A stretch of 64,000 nucleotides of DNA, from the IMG/VR virus record IMGVR_UViG_3300042375_000862, positions 1 through 64,000 of that record. One strand, written 5' to 3'. Positions 20,138 to 28,585 of this stretch are shown piece after piece. The notes under the pieces were generated by a model, which searched no databases, was not told the DNA's origin, and saw only the letters and a program-made list of their open reading frames with translations. The position numbers and the translations under genes are program-made. Positions within the stretch are counted from its first letter, which is position 1, and every line of letters starts with the position of its first letter. The DNA comes from a virus.

Positions 20138-20737
20138 ATGATTTTTAATTTCAAAGATTTTGAAGATTTATTTTTAGAGAAATTTATTGCACCAACTTAC
20201 GAACAATGGAAATGTGAAAAAGGTTCAGGTAAAGATATTGTTGGTAAGAATTTTGAATATTTTAATAAATCATTATATACCACGTTTGATTTGCCCATAT
20301 TTGAAGAATCAAAAAAAATCTTAAACACTGAATTCAATCCTGATGTTGTTGTTGGAGAATACTCAAGAATTATTGTTGTTGAAGAAGATAAAGGACATTA
20401 TTTGGATTCAACTTTTATGAAACGTGCAATGGCAAATGCTGGAGAAATAATTTTTGAATGTATAGAACGTAATTACACTATACCATATATTATAATAACT
20501 TGCCCAACTACTTATAATAGATATGATGTTATTTTTAATAAGCAAATAAGATTATTTAATAATGATATTAGAGAAGCGATGAAACAAAAATTAATTTACC
20601 AACCATTATGTTTAAATGACAGAGTACCAGCAAGTAAATATTTTACTTATGGTGGTGAGTCACCATTTAAATTGGATCAAGAATTAGTAGAAAAAAGGAT
20701 AAACTTTATTTATAAAATAAAAAATGAATTTGAATAA
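20138..20737 (+). CDS. Candidate restriction endonuclease, PD-(D/E)XK type (199 aa)
   Basis: A PD-x13-ExK signature is visible: P68-D69 in NPDVVVGEY, then strand RIIVVEEDK with E83 and K85. It overlaps the following DNA methyltransferase by 14 nt, the classic gene order of a type II restriction-modification pair. No sequence family was recognised beyond this. The pair interrupts the gp47-gp46 region. It could instead be a solitary or homing-type nuclease; cleavage specificity cannot be read from sequence. Confidence 0.5.
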   Translation: MIFNFKDFEDLFLEKFIAPTYEQWKCEKGSGKDIVGKNFEYFNKSLYTTFDLPIFEESKKILNTEFNPDVVVGEYSRIIVVEEDKGHYLDSTFMKRAMANAGEIIFECIERNYTIPYIIITCPTTYNRYDVIFNKQIRLFNNDIREAMKQKLIYQPLCLNDRVPASKYFTYGGESPFKLDQELVEKRINFIYKIKNEFE

Positions 20738-21464
20738 AATAATTTTAGGGGAATGTTTGGAAGAGATGAGAAAAATGGATGACGAATCTATTGATATGAT
20801 ATTATGTGATTTACCATATGGAACAACACAATGTAAATGGGACACTATAATACCATTTAATGAATTGTGGAAAGAATATAATAGAATAATTAAAAGTAAC
20901 GGTGCCATTGTTTTAACGGCAACACAACCATTTACTTCTACATTGGTTATGTCTAATATTAAAATGTTTAGATATTCATTAGTTTGGGAAAAATCAAAAT
21001 CAACTGGTTATTTAAATAGTAAAAAGATGCCAATGAGGGCACATGAAGATATTTTAGTTTTTTATAAAAATTTACCAACGTACAACCCACAAAAAACTTT
21101 AGGTGACCCATATGATAAAGGTAAGGCAAATAGACCAACCGAAGTTTATAGAGAACAAAAGGGTGAGATACATGTTAAAAATGAAGATGGTTTACGTTAT
21201 CCAAGATCAGTTCAATATTTTAAAACGGCGGAATCCGAAGGAAAAGTATATCACCCAACACAAAAACCTATATCATTATTTGAATGGTTAATAAAAACGT
21301 ATAGTAATGAAAATGATGTAATATTAGACAATTGTATGGGGTCAGGTACTACCGCAATTGCTTCGATAAGAACAAAAAGAAACTATATTGGAATAGAAAA
21401 TAACGAAGATTATTATAACATAATCTTAAAAAGAATAGAAGAAGAAAATAAAAAAATTGACTAA
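20724..21464 (+). CDS. DNA (adenine-N6 or cytosine-N4) methyltransferase, beta class
   Basis: The catalytic motif IV D29-L-P-Y32-G (MILCDLPYG) comes first and the SAM-binding motif I (DNCMGSGTTAIA, about 202-213) near the end, the beta-class order. The target-recognition region lies between, about 90-175, with the segment HPTQKP before motif I as is usual in this class. Likely modifies the site recognised by the adjacent candidate endonuclease. The final codons overlap the TTG start of the gp46-like gene. Confidence 0.9.
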   Translation: MNLNKIILGECLEEMRKMDDESIDMILCDLPYGTTQCKWDTIIPFNELWKEYNRIIKSNGAIVLTATQPFTSTLVMSNIKMFRYSLVWEKSKSTGYLNSKKMPMRAHEDILVFYKNLPTYNPQKTLGDPYDKGKANRPTEVYREQKGEIHVKNEDGLRYPRSVQYFKTAESEGKVYHPTQKPISLFEWLIKTYSNENDVILDNCMGSGTTAIASIRTKRNYIGIENNEDYYNIILKRIEEENKKID

Positions 21465-23793
21465 TCCATTTATAAAAGTAACATGGGAAGATGTTCCCGA
21501 AAATTTCACCCCTGAGAAAATCAGAAGGGTGAAATCTTATTTTGAGAAAAAATATAATGCAAAGACAGTTCAAGTAATCACTAAAACATTAACTAGTGTT
21601 AATCAAACACGATTAGAATCGTTAGAGGCTTCCGATAATATCTTAGACCACCAATATCAAAAGAAATTAATGAAAGATTTCATTAAGGACAATGAAATTG
21701 ATATTAAATGGGAATTGGTTGATAGGTTGGATAATAAAGTTAATATTCAAATTGATAAGTTAAATGAAAACAAAGTTAGATATAATAAATGGTATATTAG
21801 AAAAGTGGAGTTTTCTAATTTTCTATCATTCGGAGATAATAACGTTATTGATTTTACTGGGTTGGACGGTATTACGGTAATCGAATCTACACCAAAGAAC
21901 TTCGGTGGTAAATCTACATCTTCAGTAGACCTTTTAATGTTCTTATTTTTTAATACAACAACAAAGACAAAAACTAACGGTGAAATTTTTAATAGATTTA
22001 CCGATAAGAACGATGTGAGTGTTCGTGGTGAAATTACTATTGATGGTGACGATTATGTTATTGAAAGAAAGACATCTCGTAAGATGGGTAAGTCTGGTGA
22101 GTACACCGTTAAGAATGAATTGGAGTTTTATAAAAAAACTGAAGATGGTGAAATTGTAAATTTATCTGGTGAACAAAGAAGAGAAACTGAAGTGTTTATA
22201 TCTTCGGCAATTGGAACGGAAGAAGATTTCTTATCAACTATATTAACTACTGGTTATAACTTGGAAGAATTAATTGAATCCAAACCAACCGCTCGTGGAC
22301 AAATTTTAACAAAGTTCATGGGATTGGAAAACTTAAAAATTAAAGAAGAACTTGCAAAAGAAATTTATAACGATTGGGGTAAGAAATTGGTGTCCAACAC
22401 ATATAACAAAGTTAGTTTAGAATCTGATAATGAAACGTACAAAGAAAGTATTACCAATTCGGAAAGTGAGATTGTAAAATTAACAAAAGAATTAGGTAAG
22501 TTTGAAAAAGATTTAGAGAAGTTAGAAAAGAAAAGGGACGATGTATTCTTAAAAAGAAATAATGACGTCGATAAAGAATTACTGAATACAAATCCAACTT
22601 TATTACAAAGAGAAGTTACTTTTCTATTAACTCAAAAAAACGTAAGTCAAACAAACGCCGACGGAGTTAGTGTTGTTGAACCATCACAATTCTATGATGA
22701 AGATCAACACAAAGAGTTAAAAGGTGAAATGGCAAATCTTCAAGGAATTGATGTTGTATCCAAATATGAAAAGACCCAAAGAGAAAAATTAATCAAACAA
22801 TTTGAAGAAGGAACAGTTTGCCCTACTTGTAATCGTGCGTTAGATGAGGTTGACCACACAGATGAAATTGAAAAGATTAAAAAAGAAATTGAAGACATCA
22901 TAAAGGAAATGGAATTAAATCAAATACAGTTTGATTTATTAAAAGAACAATCGGAAGGGTTTGATAAATTAAAAACTGAATTTGAAAGTTACGAAAGAAA
23001 TAAACTTCGTAAGGAAAGATATGAGTTAGAGATTGAACAAAAACAATTAGAGATTGACGGTAAACAAAAAAGATTAGATAATTACGAAAGTAATAAAAAG
23101 AAACTTGAGGAGAATCAAAAGATTGATGCGGAAGTGATTGCACTTAAAACTAAAATTGAAACAGCAAACGGAGACATTAGACAGACAAACACTAACATTG
23201 AAAAACACACCAATAACATTTCAAATATGAATGGTAAGGTTGGTATCAATGAGGAGTTAATTAAAAAGATTACGGCGGAGGAAGAATTGGCTGCCGTGTT
23301 TAAGATTTATTTAACCGTTTATGGTAAAAACGGAATATCTAAAATCATTCTTAAAAATATGATTCCATTAATCAATCAGGAATTGTATCGTTTGTTAGTG
23401 GATAGTTGTCATTTCATTTTAGAGATGAATATAAATGATAAGAATGAGGTTGAATTTATAATGATAGATACAGAGACCCGAATCGTTAAACCCCTTAATG
23501 CGGGGTCTGGTTATGAAAGAACCATATCCTCATTGGCACTTCGTAGTGTATTAACTAAAATATCTTCATTACCTAAACCTAACATTGTGGTTATGGATGA
23601 GGTGTTCGGTAAAATTGCTGACGAGAACTTGGAAATGGTCGGTGAATTCTTTAAAAAGATTAAAAATTACTTTGACCATATACTTGTCATATCACACAAT
23701 TCTTTAATACGTAATTGGTCTGATAATATTGTTATGATTAAGAAAGAAGAAAATGTTTCATCCATAGATTTTATCACAACAAAAATTTCTTAG
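21457..23793 (+). CDS. sbcC: SbcC/Rad50-like ATPase (T4 gp46 homologue) with N-terminal extension
   Basis: SMC-type ATPase of the recombination nuclease. Walker A is at about 146-154 (PKNFGGKSTS), a long coiled coil follows, the zinc hook CPTCNRAL is near 456, the signature LNAGSGYERTISSLALRS lies near 690 and Walker B IVVMDEVFGK near 710. At 778 aa it is longer than T4 gp46 (560 aa), with about 108 extra N-terminal residues (TWEDVPENFTPEKIRRVKSYF) of unknown role. No in-frame ATG exists before residue 70, so the start is a TTG overlapping the methyltransferase stop. Confidence 0.9.
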   Translation: MTNPFIKVTWEDVPENFTPEKIRRVKSYFEKKYNAKTVQVITKTLTSVNQTRLESLEASDNILDHQYQKKLMKDFIKDNEIDIKWELVDRLDNKVNIQIDKLNENKVRYNKWYIRKVEFSNFLSFGDNNVIDFTGLDGITVIESTPKNFGGKSTSSVDLLMFLFFNTTTKTKTNGEIFNRFTDKNDVSVRGEITIDGDDYVIERKTSRKMGKSGEYTVKNELEFYKKTEDGEIVNLSGEQRRETEVFISSAIGTEEDFLSTILTTGYNLEELIESKPTARGQILTKFMGLENLKIKEELAKEIYNDWGKKLVSNTYNKVSLESDNETYKESITNSESEIVKLTKELGKFEKDLEKLEKKRDDVFLKRNNDVDKELLNTNPTLLQREVTFLLTQKNVSQTNADGVSVVEPSQFYDEDQHKELKGEMANLQGIDVVSKYEKTQREKLIKQFEEGTVCPTCNRALDEVDHTDEIEKIKKEIEDIIKEMELNQIQFDLLKEQSEGFDKLKTEFESYERNKLRKERYELEIEQKQLEIDGKQKRLDNYESNKKKLEENQKIDAEVIALKTKIETANGDIRQTNTNIEKHTNNISNMNGKVGINEELIKKITAEEELAAVFKIYLTVYGKNGISKIILKNMIPLINQELYRLLVDSCHFILEMNINDKNEVEFIMIDTETRIVKPLNAGSGYERTISSLALRSVLTKISSLPKPNIVVMDEVFGKIADENLEMVGEFFKKIKNYFDHILVISHNSLIRNWSDNIVMIKKEENVSSIDFITTKIS

Positions 23794-23809
23794 TTTCAAA
23801 TATCTTAAT

Positions 23810-23817
23810 TATATTTG
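23810..23817 (+). promoter_or_regulatory. Bacteroidetes-type -7 element before clpP
   Basis: TATATTTG fits the TAnnTTTG consensus exactly and lies 23 nt before the ATG. A clear TTG -33 element is missing (TTTC at about the right place), so strength is uncertain. Confidence 0.4.
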
Positions 23818-23840
23818 TCCTATAAACTAAATTTACTTTT

Positions 23841-24518
23841 ATGACACCAAAAGATTACCAACAATTTGGACTTTATGCTAAAGACAAAGGGATTAGCTCC
23901 TTAGATTTACATTATCACAATCAAAAAATTCAAGATAGTTTAACTCCATATATTTTGGAGGAGAGACAAATGAATGTTACAATAATGGATGTGTTCTCAA
24001 GATTGATGATGGAACGTATCATTTGGGTTGCTGGTGGTGTAGATGACCATATGTCGACTATTTGTCAAGCACAATTAATGTTCTTGGATAGTTTAGATCA
24101 TAATGACATTACAATGCACATCGATAGTCCAGGAGGAAGTGTTAAATCGGGTCTATCAATTGTAGATGTTATGGATTATATTACATCTGACATCAGAACC
24201 ATCAACACAGGTATGGCAGCTTCAATGGGTTCGGTCCTATTAGGGGCTGGTACCAAAGGTAAAAGAGGGTCATTGAGGTTTTCCCAAACCATGTTACACC
24301 AATCATCAGGTGGGGCAGTTGGAAACATCCAAGACGCTGAAATCAGCATGATAGAGTGGAGAAAGGTGAATGAAATTCTATTCACATTATTAGGTGAATA
24401 TTGTGGAAAAACCGCAGAACAGGTTAAAAATGACGCTTCAAGGGATTTGTGGTTAAATGCGGAAGACGCACTTTCCTATGGAATTATTGACGAAATAGTT
24501 AAAAAGAAGAAAAAGTAA
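23841..24518 (+). CDS. clpP: ClpP-like serine protease (S14 family)
   Basis: Catalytic triad is intact: S128 in NTGMAASMGSVLL, H153 in MLHQSSGG and D202 in DASRDLWLNAEDAL. The oxyanion-loop region HIDSPGGSVKSGLSI is also conserved. 225 aa is a normal ClpP length with a slightly long N-terminus. No ClpX/ClpA partner is in the window, so it might use host unfoldases, or act as a prohead-type protease as other S14 enzymes do in phages. It stands alone between its own promoter-like element and a strong terminator. Confidence 0.85.
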   Translation: MTPKDYQQFGLYAKDKGISSLDLHYHNQKIQDSLTPYILEERQMNVTIMDVFSRLMMERIIWVAGGVDDHMSTICQAQLMFLDSLDHNDITMHIDSPGGSVKSGLSIVDVMDYITSDIRTINTGMAASMGSVLLGAGTKGKRGSLRFSQTMLHQSSGGAVGNIQDAEISMIEWRKVNEILFTLLGEYCGKTAEQVKNDASRDLWLNAEDALSYGIIDEIVKKKKK

Positions 24519-24520
24519 GT

Positions 24521-24545
24521 AAAGGGGGATAAAACCCCCTTTCTT
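24521..24545 (+). terminator. Intrinsic terminator after clpP
   Basis: Stem AAAGGGGG (24521-24528), loop ATAAAA, stem CCCCCTTT (24535-24542), then CTT. Confidence 0.85.
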
Positions 24546-24547
24546 CA

Positions 24548-24555
24548 TATTTATA
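24548..24555 (+). promoter_or_regulatory. TATTTATA motif before 24569 gene
   Basis: Exact copy directly after the clpP terminator and 13 nt before the next ATG, a natural place for a promoter. Confidence 0.5.
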
Positions 24556-24568
24556 ATAAAACATAGAT

Positions 24569-24907
24569 ATGAAGATAAATAAATCCAACATTTTATTAGT
24601 TATAATTATCGTTTTGGCCGCTTGGAATATTTTTACAACAAACGGGATTAGAACCGATGTTGCGGGGTACAACCAAAAAATAGATTCAATCCAAAATGAA
24701 ATAGATTCTGTTCATTATGAAAATCTTAAATTAAACGAACAAATGGTTATCATCGACAAAGAAATAGATAAAGTCGATGCAAATGTAAATAACGTTACCA
24801 AAAACATAACTATTATTAAAAACCAAACACATGAAAAAATTGATTCTGTTAACAATTATAACTTTAGTGACCTTGAAAAGTTTTTCTCAGACCGTTACAA
24901 AAACTAA
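24569..24907 (+). CDS. Membrane-anchored coiled-coil protein, candidate i-spanin-like (112 aa)
   Basis: N-terminal helix ILLVIIIVLAAWNIFTT (residues 8-24) followed by a long periplasmic heptad coil (DSIQNEIDSVHYENLKLNEQM). This N-in anchor plus coil matches inner-membrane spanins. The next gene starts 77 nt inside it in another frame, resembling Rz/Rz1 nesting. No sequence homology was recognised, so the lysis role is inference. Confidence 0.5.
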   Translation: MKINKSNILLVIIIVLAAWNIFTTNGIRTDVAGYNQKIDSIQNEIDSVHYENLKLNEQMVIIDKEIDKVDANVNNVTKNITIIKNQTHEKIDSVNNYNFSDLEKFFSDRYKN

Positions 24908-25247
24908 CGTAGACACTATCGTAGCATTAAAAGTACCGGTAGCTAAATTAGTTATCAAAGACCTTATGAAAGGTGACGGTGCCGTTGCTGAAGTTGTTGA
25001 ATTAAATAAAGTTGTATCATTAAAAGATGAACAAATTGGTTTATACAAACAAAAGGATTCATTAAAAGAACAAAAAATCGGTAATCTTGAATTAATCATC
25101 ACTAAAAAAGATGAGCAATTTGGATTAGAAAGACAAAAATCTGAAAGTTTATTTAAAGAATTAAAAGGACAAAGAAGAAAAACGTTTCTTTATAAGGTTG
25201 GAAGTTTTGCAGGTATAATAATGACATCTCTTTATCTTCTTAAGTAA
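24831..25247 (+). CDS. Exported coiled-coil protein with C-terminal membrane helix (138 aa)
   Basis: A signal peptide MKKLILLTIITLVTLKSFSQ ends in SFSQ, common in Flavobacteria and cleaved by signal peptidase I; there is no lipobox Cys. Residues 55-115 are a Lys/Glu coil (LKDEQIGLYKQKDSLKEQ) and the end FLYKVGSFAGIIMTSLYLLK is a hydrophobic helix. It overlaps the preceding gene by 77 nt and the following one starts 1 nt after its stop. Candidate partner of the neighbouring spanin-like protein, though topology is unlike a standard o-spanin. Confidence 0.55.
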   Translation: MKKLILLTIITLVTLKSFSQTVTKTNVDTIVALKVPVAKLVIKDLMKGDGAVAEVVELNKVVSLKDEQIGLYKQKDSLKEQKIGNLELIITKKDEQFGLERQKSESLFKELKGQRRKTFLYKVGSFAGIIMTSLYLLK

Positions 25248-25248
25248 A

Positions 25249-25896
25249 ATGAAGAAAATTTTTGACATCAGACATATAATAATATTAATTTTATTATTAA
25301 TATGTATTTTAGAATTTCTTAATCCTAAGGGTATAATGCCAAATAGAACGGTTTTAATACGAGATACGGTTGGATTTGAAGTCCCTGTTCATGATACGGT
25401 AGAAGTTGAGTCTCTTGTGGAAGTTGAGATACCCGTAGAAGTACAGATTCCATATGCAGTTCACGATACTGTACCGGTAGATAAACCAATTGACACGACG
25501 GCATTATTAAATGCAATTGGAATGAAAATGTTTAAGAAAGACGTTCTTAAATTACCAAACAATATAGGAACGGTTACTTTATTTGATACAATATCTAATA
25601 GTAGAATAGTCGGTCGCTCATTTAAAAGTGACGTAAAACAAAAAATTGTTAGAGACACAATGTACACACCAATACCAAGACAGAATGAAATGTACCTCGG
25701 TATTGACGCAAAATTTGACAAACCGAATGTAATCAATATTGTAGGTATCAGTGTTTTATTTAAAAATAAAGACGATAGACATATGTATAGATTAGGTGTT
25801 GGAGTAACGAATAGAGTTGATGACGAAGGGACTAATGGAAAATTGGTTCCATTTATCGGTGGAGGTGTTTATTGGAAAGTTAAACTCAAAAAATAA
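25249..25896 (+). CDS. Membrane-anchored envelope protein with Val-Pro repeats and beta-rich end (215 aa)
   Basis: N-terminal anchor IIILILLLICILEFL (about 10-24), then HDTVEVESLVEVEIPVEVQIPY, an alternating rod similar to the repeats at 19221, then a C-terminal 70-residue beta domain (MYLGIDAKF, YRLGVGVTNR, VPFIGGGVYWKVKL) that resembles outer-membrane-type strands. It probably spans the periplasm from the inner membrane. As third gene of the cassette it may be part of lysis or superinfection exclusion; function unknown. Confidence 0.6.
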   Translation: MKKIFDIRHIIILILLLICILEFLNPKGIMPNRTVLIRDTVGFEVPVHDTVEVESLVEVEIPVEVQIPYAVHDTVPVDKPIDTTALLNAIGMKMFKKDVLKLPNNIGTVTLFDTISNSRIVGRSFKSDVKQKIVRDTMYTPIPRQNEMYLGIDAKFDKPNVINIVGISVLFKNKDDRHMYRLGVGVTNRVDDEGTNGKLVPFIGGGVYWKVKLKK

Positions 25897-25903
25897 CACA
25901 TAA

Positions 25904-26350
25904 ATGAATACATACGTATTATTTATTTTTGGTATGTTCGATGACCATGAGGATATCGAGTATTTTTGTACTGATGTTATAGGTGAAAGCAAGGTCATCA
26001 AATCAATTAGATTCATTATAGAAAATTCAGAGAATATAATAGTAATATTTGATTCTGAAATGGAACCAATAGAGGTCGACCGAGAATTATATACAATATT
26101 AATTGACGAACATATTAAATTTTATTTCTTATTCCAAAGAGAAAATATGGTCACGGCTCATCTACCCCAACAAATCAAAGATTTAATTTTCACCCCAACT
26201 ATTGATAATACGATTATTAGGGTAGATTATGAGAAAAATAAAAAAAGGGAAACTTTAGATTTAGACAGATTACTTGAAAAAATAGAAGAATCTGGAATTG
26301 AGAGCCTTACAATAGAAGAAAAAAACTTCCTTGACAATTTTGAAAATTAA
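25904..26350 (+). CDS. Unknown protein with DUF6576-like C-terminal motif (148 aa)
   Basis: The N-terminal 100 residues are a mixed alpha/beta domain (TYVLFIFGMFDDHEDIEYF) without recognised motif. The last 30, LDRLLEKIEESGIESLTIEE then KNFLDNF, match the short terminal motif found at the end of many Bacteroidetes rhomboid-like and other proteins (DUF6576). This supports a Bacteroidetes origin. Its 3' end contains the -33 element of the sigma-factor promoter. Confidence 0.6.
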   Translation: MNTYVLFIFGMFDDHEDIEYFCTDVIGESKVIKSIRFIIENSENIIVIFDSEMEPIEVDRELYTILIDEHIKFYFLFQRENMVTAHLPQQIKDLIFTPTIDNTIIRVDYEKNKKRETLDLDRLLEKIEESGIESLTIEEKNFLDNFEN

Positions 26351-26360
26351 GATATATTTC
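26331..26360 (+). promoter_or_regulatory. Bacteroidetes-type promoter of the sigma-factor gene
   Basis: TTG (26331-26333, within TTGACA), a 19-nt spacer, then TATATTTC (26353-26360). This matches the TTG-N19-TAnnTTTG consensus with one mismatch and lies 38 nt upstream of the ATG, partly inside the previous ORF. The host polymerase could read it early in infection. Confidence 0.55.
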
Positions 26361-26398
26361 ATATCTTAGTACTATCCATCCACTTAAACTTACACCAC

Positions 26399-27214
26399 AT
26401 GAAAAAATCCATTTTAGTTAATCCAGACGAGATTCAATTGTATATCAAAGATTTACGAAAAATTCCTGTAATGTCACATCAAAGACAGGAAGAAGTTTTT
26501 GAATTATTAAACAATAAAAAAACAGATAAAGAAACTAGAGGAAAACTTTATAATGAATTGGTTGTTGGTAATTTAAGATTTGTAATATCTGTGGCTAAAA
26601 TGTTTCAAAATCAGGGAATGGATTTGTTGGACATTATTTCAGAAGGTAATATTGGTTTAATTAAAGCGGCGGAAAGATTTGACCCGACGACTGGTTTAAA
26701 ATTTATTTCATACGCGGTGTGGTGGGTTAGACAATCAATAATGGCATCTCTAAATGAAAACTGTAGAACAATTCGTATACCTTCAAATTTAGTACAAGAT
26801 GCTCAAAAACAAAAGAAAATTGAAATAAGTGAAGAAGATAATTTCTTCATAAACAATGTTGAAGATGAAACACCAATCGGTGTTAATCTCCCATACTGTA
26901 TTGGTTTATATAAAGAAATTAATGAAGATGGTGACCAATTAATTGATGTTATACCTAATAGAGAGGCTGAAAGTCCTGACGCCATTCTTAATTCACCGGA
27001 AGAAATAAAGAAAAAAGTTTCAGCAATGTTAAGTGTGTTGGATGATAGAGAAAAAATAATCATTGAAAGATATTATGGGTTAACGGGTATAGAATCTAAC
27101 TTGGAAGATTTAGGTGAGGAGTTTGGTTGTACTAAAGAACGTATAAGACAATTACGTGATAAGGCTATTAAGAAACTAAGAAACGAAAGTTTTGGTCTCT
27201 TAAACTATTTATAA
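26399..27214 (+). CDS. RpoD-like sigma-70 factor
   Basis: Complete group 1/2-type sigma, 271 aa. Region 1.2 (DEIQLYIKDLRKIPVM), region 2 (GNLRFVISVAKMFQNQGMD; LKFISYAVWWVRQSI, the core-binding and -10 recognition helices), a reduced acidic region 3, and region 4 helix-turn-helix (EDLGEEFGCTKERIRQLRDKAIKKL). It closely resembles the short RpoD of Bacteroidetes, so it was probably acquired from a host. It likely redirects polymerase to phage promoters such as the TATTTATA or TTTATATTA sites; which class is unknown. Confidence 0.9.
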   Translation: MKKSILVNPDEIQLYIKDLRKIPVMSHQRQEEVFELLNNKKTDKETRGKLYNELVVGNLRFVISVAKMFQNQGMDLLDIISEGNIGLIKAAERFDPTTGLKFISYAVWWVRQSIMASLNENCRTIRIPSNLVQDAQKQKKIEISEEDNFFINNVEDETPIGVNLPYCIGLYKEINEDGDQLIDVIPNREAESPDAILNSPEEIKKKVSAMLSVLDDREKIIIERYYGLTGIESNLEDLGEEFGCTKERIRQLRDKAIKKLRNESFGLLNYL

Positions 27215-27217
27215 GGT

Positions 27218-28585
27218 ATGAATAATAATTGGTTAAAGTATTTGGTTGCACTGGCGGCTATTATGATTGCGGGTAGTGCTGCATATTTTTCAGTAACTGG
27301 TCTTGGTGTTTTATTTAGTGGTGCTGCAATTGCCGTTATGATTATGGCAAGTTCATTAGAATTTGCAAAGTTAGTTACCGCAACTTATTTAAAACAAAAG
27401 TGGGAAAAAATAGAGTTACTTAGTAAAATTTATTTAACCACCTCCGTTGTTATTTTAATGTTAATCACATCTGCAGGTATCTTCGGTTATCTTTCAAATG
27501 CATTCCAACAACAAAATTTAGGATTACAAAAAATTGAAAGAGACATTGCAGTTTACCAAACACAAATTACTAAAAATGATTTAGAAATATCTCGTTACAC
27601 CACTCAATTAAACAATCAACAAAATATTCGTAATTCACAAGAGACAAATTTAACCAAACAAATTGATAAGGATAAATCAACATCTAGAGTGTCTCAAATG
27701 ATTAAATCCGCAGATAAAGAAATTAATTCTATTTCAAAAAGAATTGATGAATTAACAATAAAAAACAACGCATCATTAGATTCAATTAATGTTATTAAAA
27801 ATAATAATATTGAATTAGAAAAAGAAGTAGGGGGGTTTCGTTTTGTAGCAGAATCTTTCGGTGTACCACTTAATTCTGTTGTTAAATTCTTTATAATTTT
27901 AATTGTGATTGTGTTTGATCCATTGGCGGTTGCGTTAATTATTTCATTCAATCAATTAACCATGGAAGGTAAGAAGAAAGATGAGGATGAAAAAGAACCA
28001 TCGTCTCCGGAAGATTTAAAAAACTTTGTTGATGAAACCACAAGATTACATTTAACTGAAAACGATTTAATGAAGTTAGAAGAAACTTTATTAAATCCAC
28101 CAAAACCAAATGACAATTTAAAATCTGCTGCCGAATATTATAAAATGAAGACAGATATTGAACGTGAAAAACGTGGAGAACTATTAGCGGAGATGATGAA
28201 GAACGACCAAGAATTAGGTTTATATGACGATACATCAGATTGGGATGTTACTTTAATGGATGGTTTAGAAGATGAAGAACCATTCTTTACTGAAGAAGAA
28301 ACGGAGAAAATTTTACAAGAAGAACCAACTGAAGAAGAAATTAAAAGAAATTTTTCCACTATAGAACCTGAAACAGAGAATATTTTACAAGAAGAACCAA
28401 CAACAACCGCAAATAATAAAATATTCACAACAATTGAACAACATAAAAAGAATGGTTATAAAGTAAGTCAAATTCCTAAAGATGACGAAAGAATGAACAT
28501 TATAGGTCAGAATGGAAATGAAGGGTTACATTACGACAATGAAGAAGACACATCATTAGAAAAAAATGATGAAAAAAAAAATTAG
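27218..28585 (+). CDS. Polytopic membrane protein with coiled coil, zero-frame product (455 aa)
   Basis: Helices at about 8-24, 30-46, 69-90 and 223-245 (FFIILIVIVFDPLAVALIISF) with a periplasmic coil between the third and fourth (about 97-205). The cytoplasmic C-terminal 200 residues are very acidic and contain two similar segments (EEETEKILQEEPTEEEI and EPETENILQEEPT). It begins 3 nt after the sigma gene. Function unknown. The zero frame ends at a TAG directly after ten A residues, while an acidic reading frame continues in -1 (see 28573-28824). Confidence 0.75.
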   Translation: MNNNWLKYLVALAAIMIAGSAAYFSVTGLGVLFSGAAIAVMIMASSLEFAKLVTATYLKQKWEKIELLSKIYLTTSVVILMLITSAGIFGYLSNAFQQQNLGLQKIERDIAVYQTQITKNDLEISRYTTQLNNQQNIRNSQETNLTKQIDKDKSTSRVSQMIKSADKEINSISKRIDELTIKNNASLDSINVIKNNNIELEKEVGGFRFVAESFGVPLNSVVKFFIILIVIVFDPLAVALIISFNQLTMEGKKKDEDEKEPSSPEDLKNFVDETTRLHLTENDLMKLEETLLNPPKPNDNLKSAAEYYKMKTDIEREKRGELLAEMMKNDQELGLYDDTSDWDVTLMDGLEDEEPFFTEEETEKILQEEPTEEEIKRNFSTIEPETENILQEEPTTTANNKIFTTIEQHKKNGYKVSQIPKDDERMNIIGQNGNEGLHYDNEEDTSLEKNDEKKN

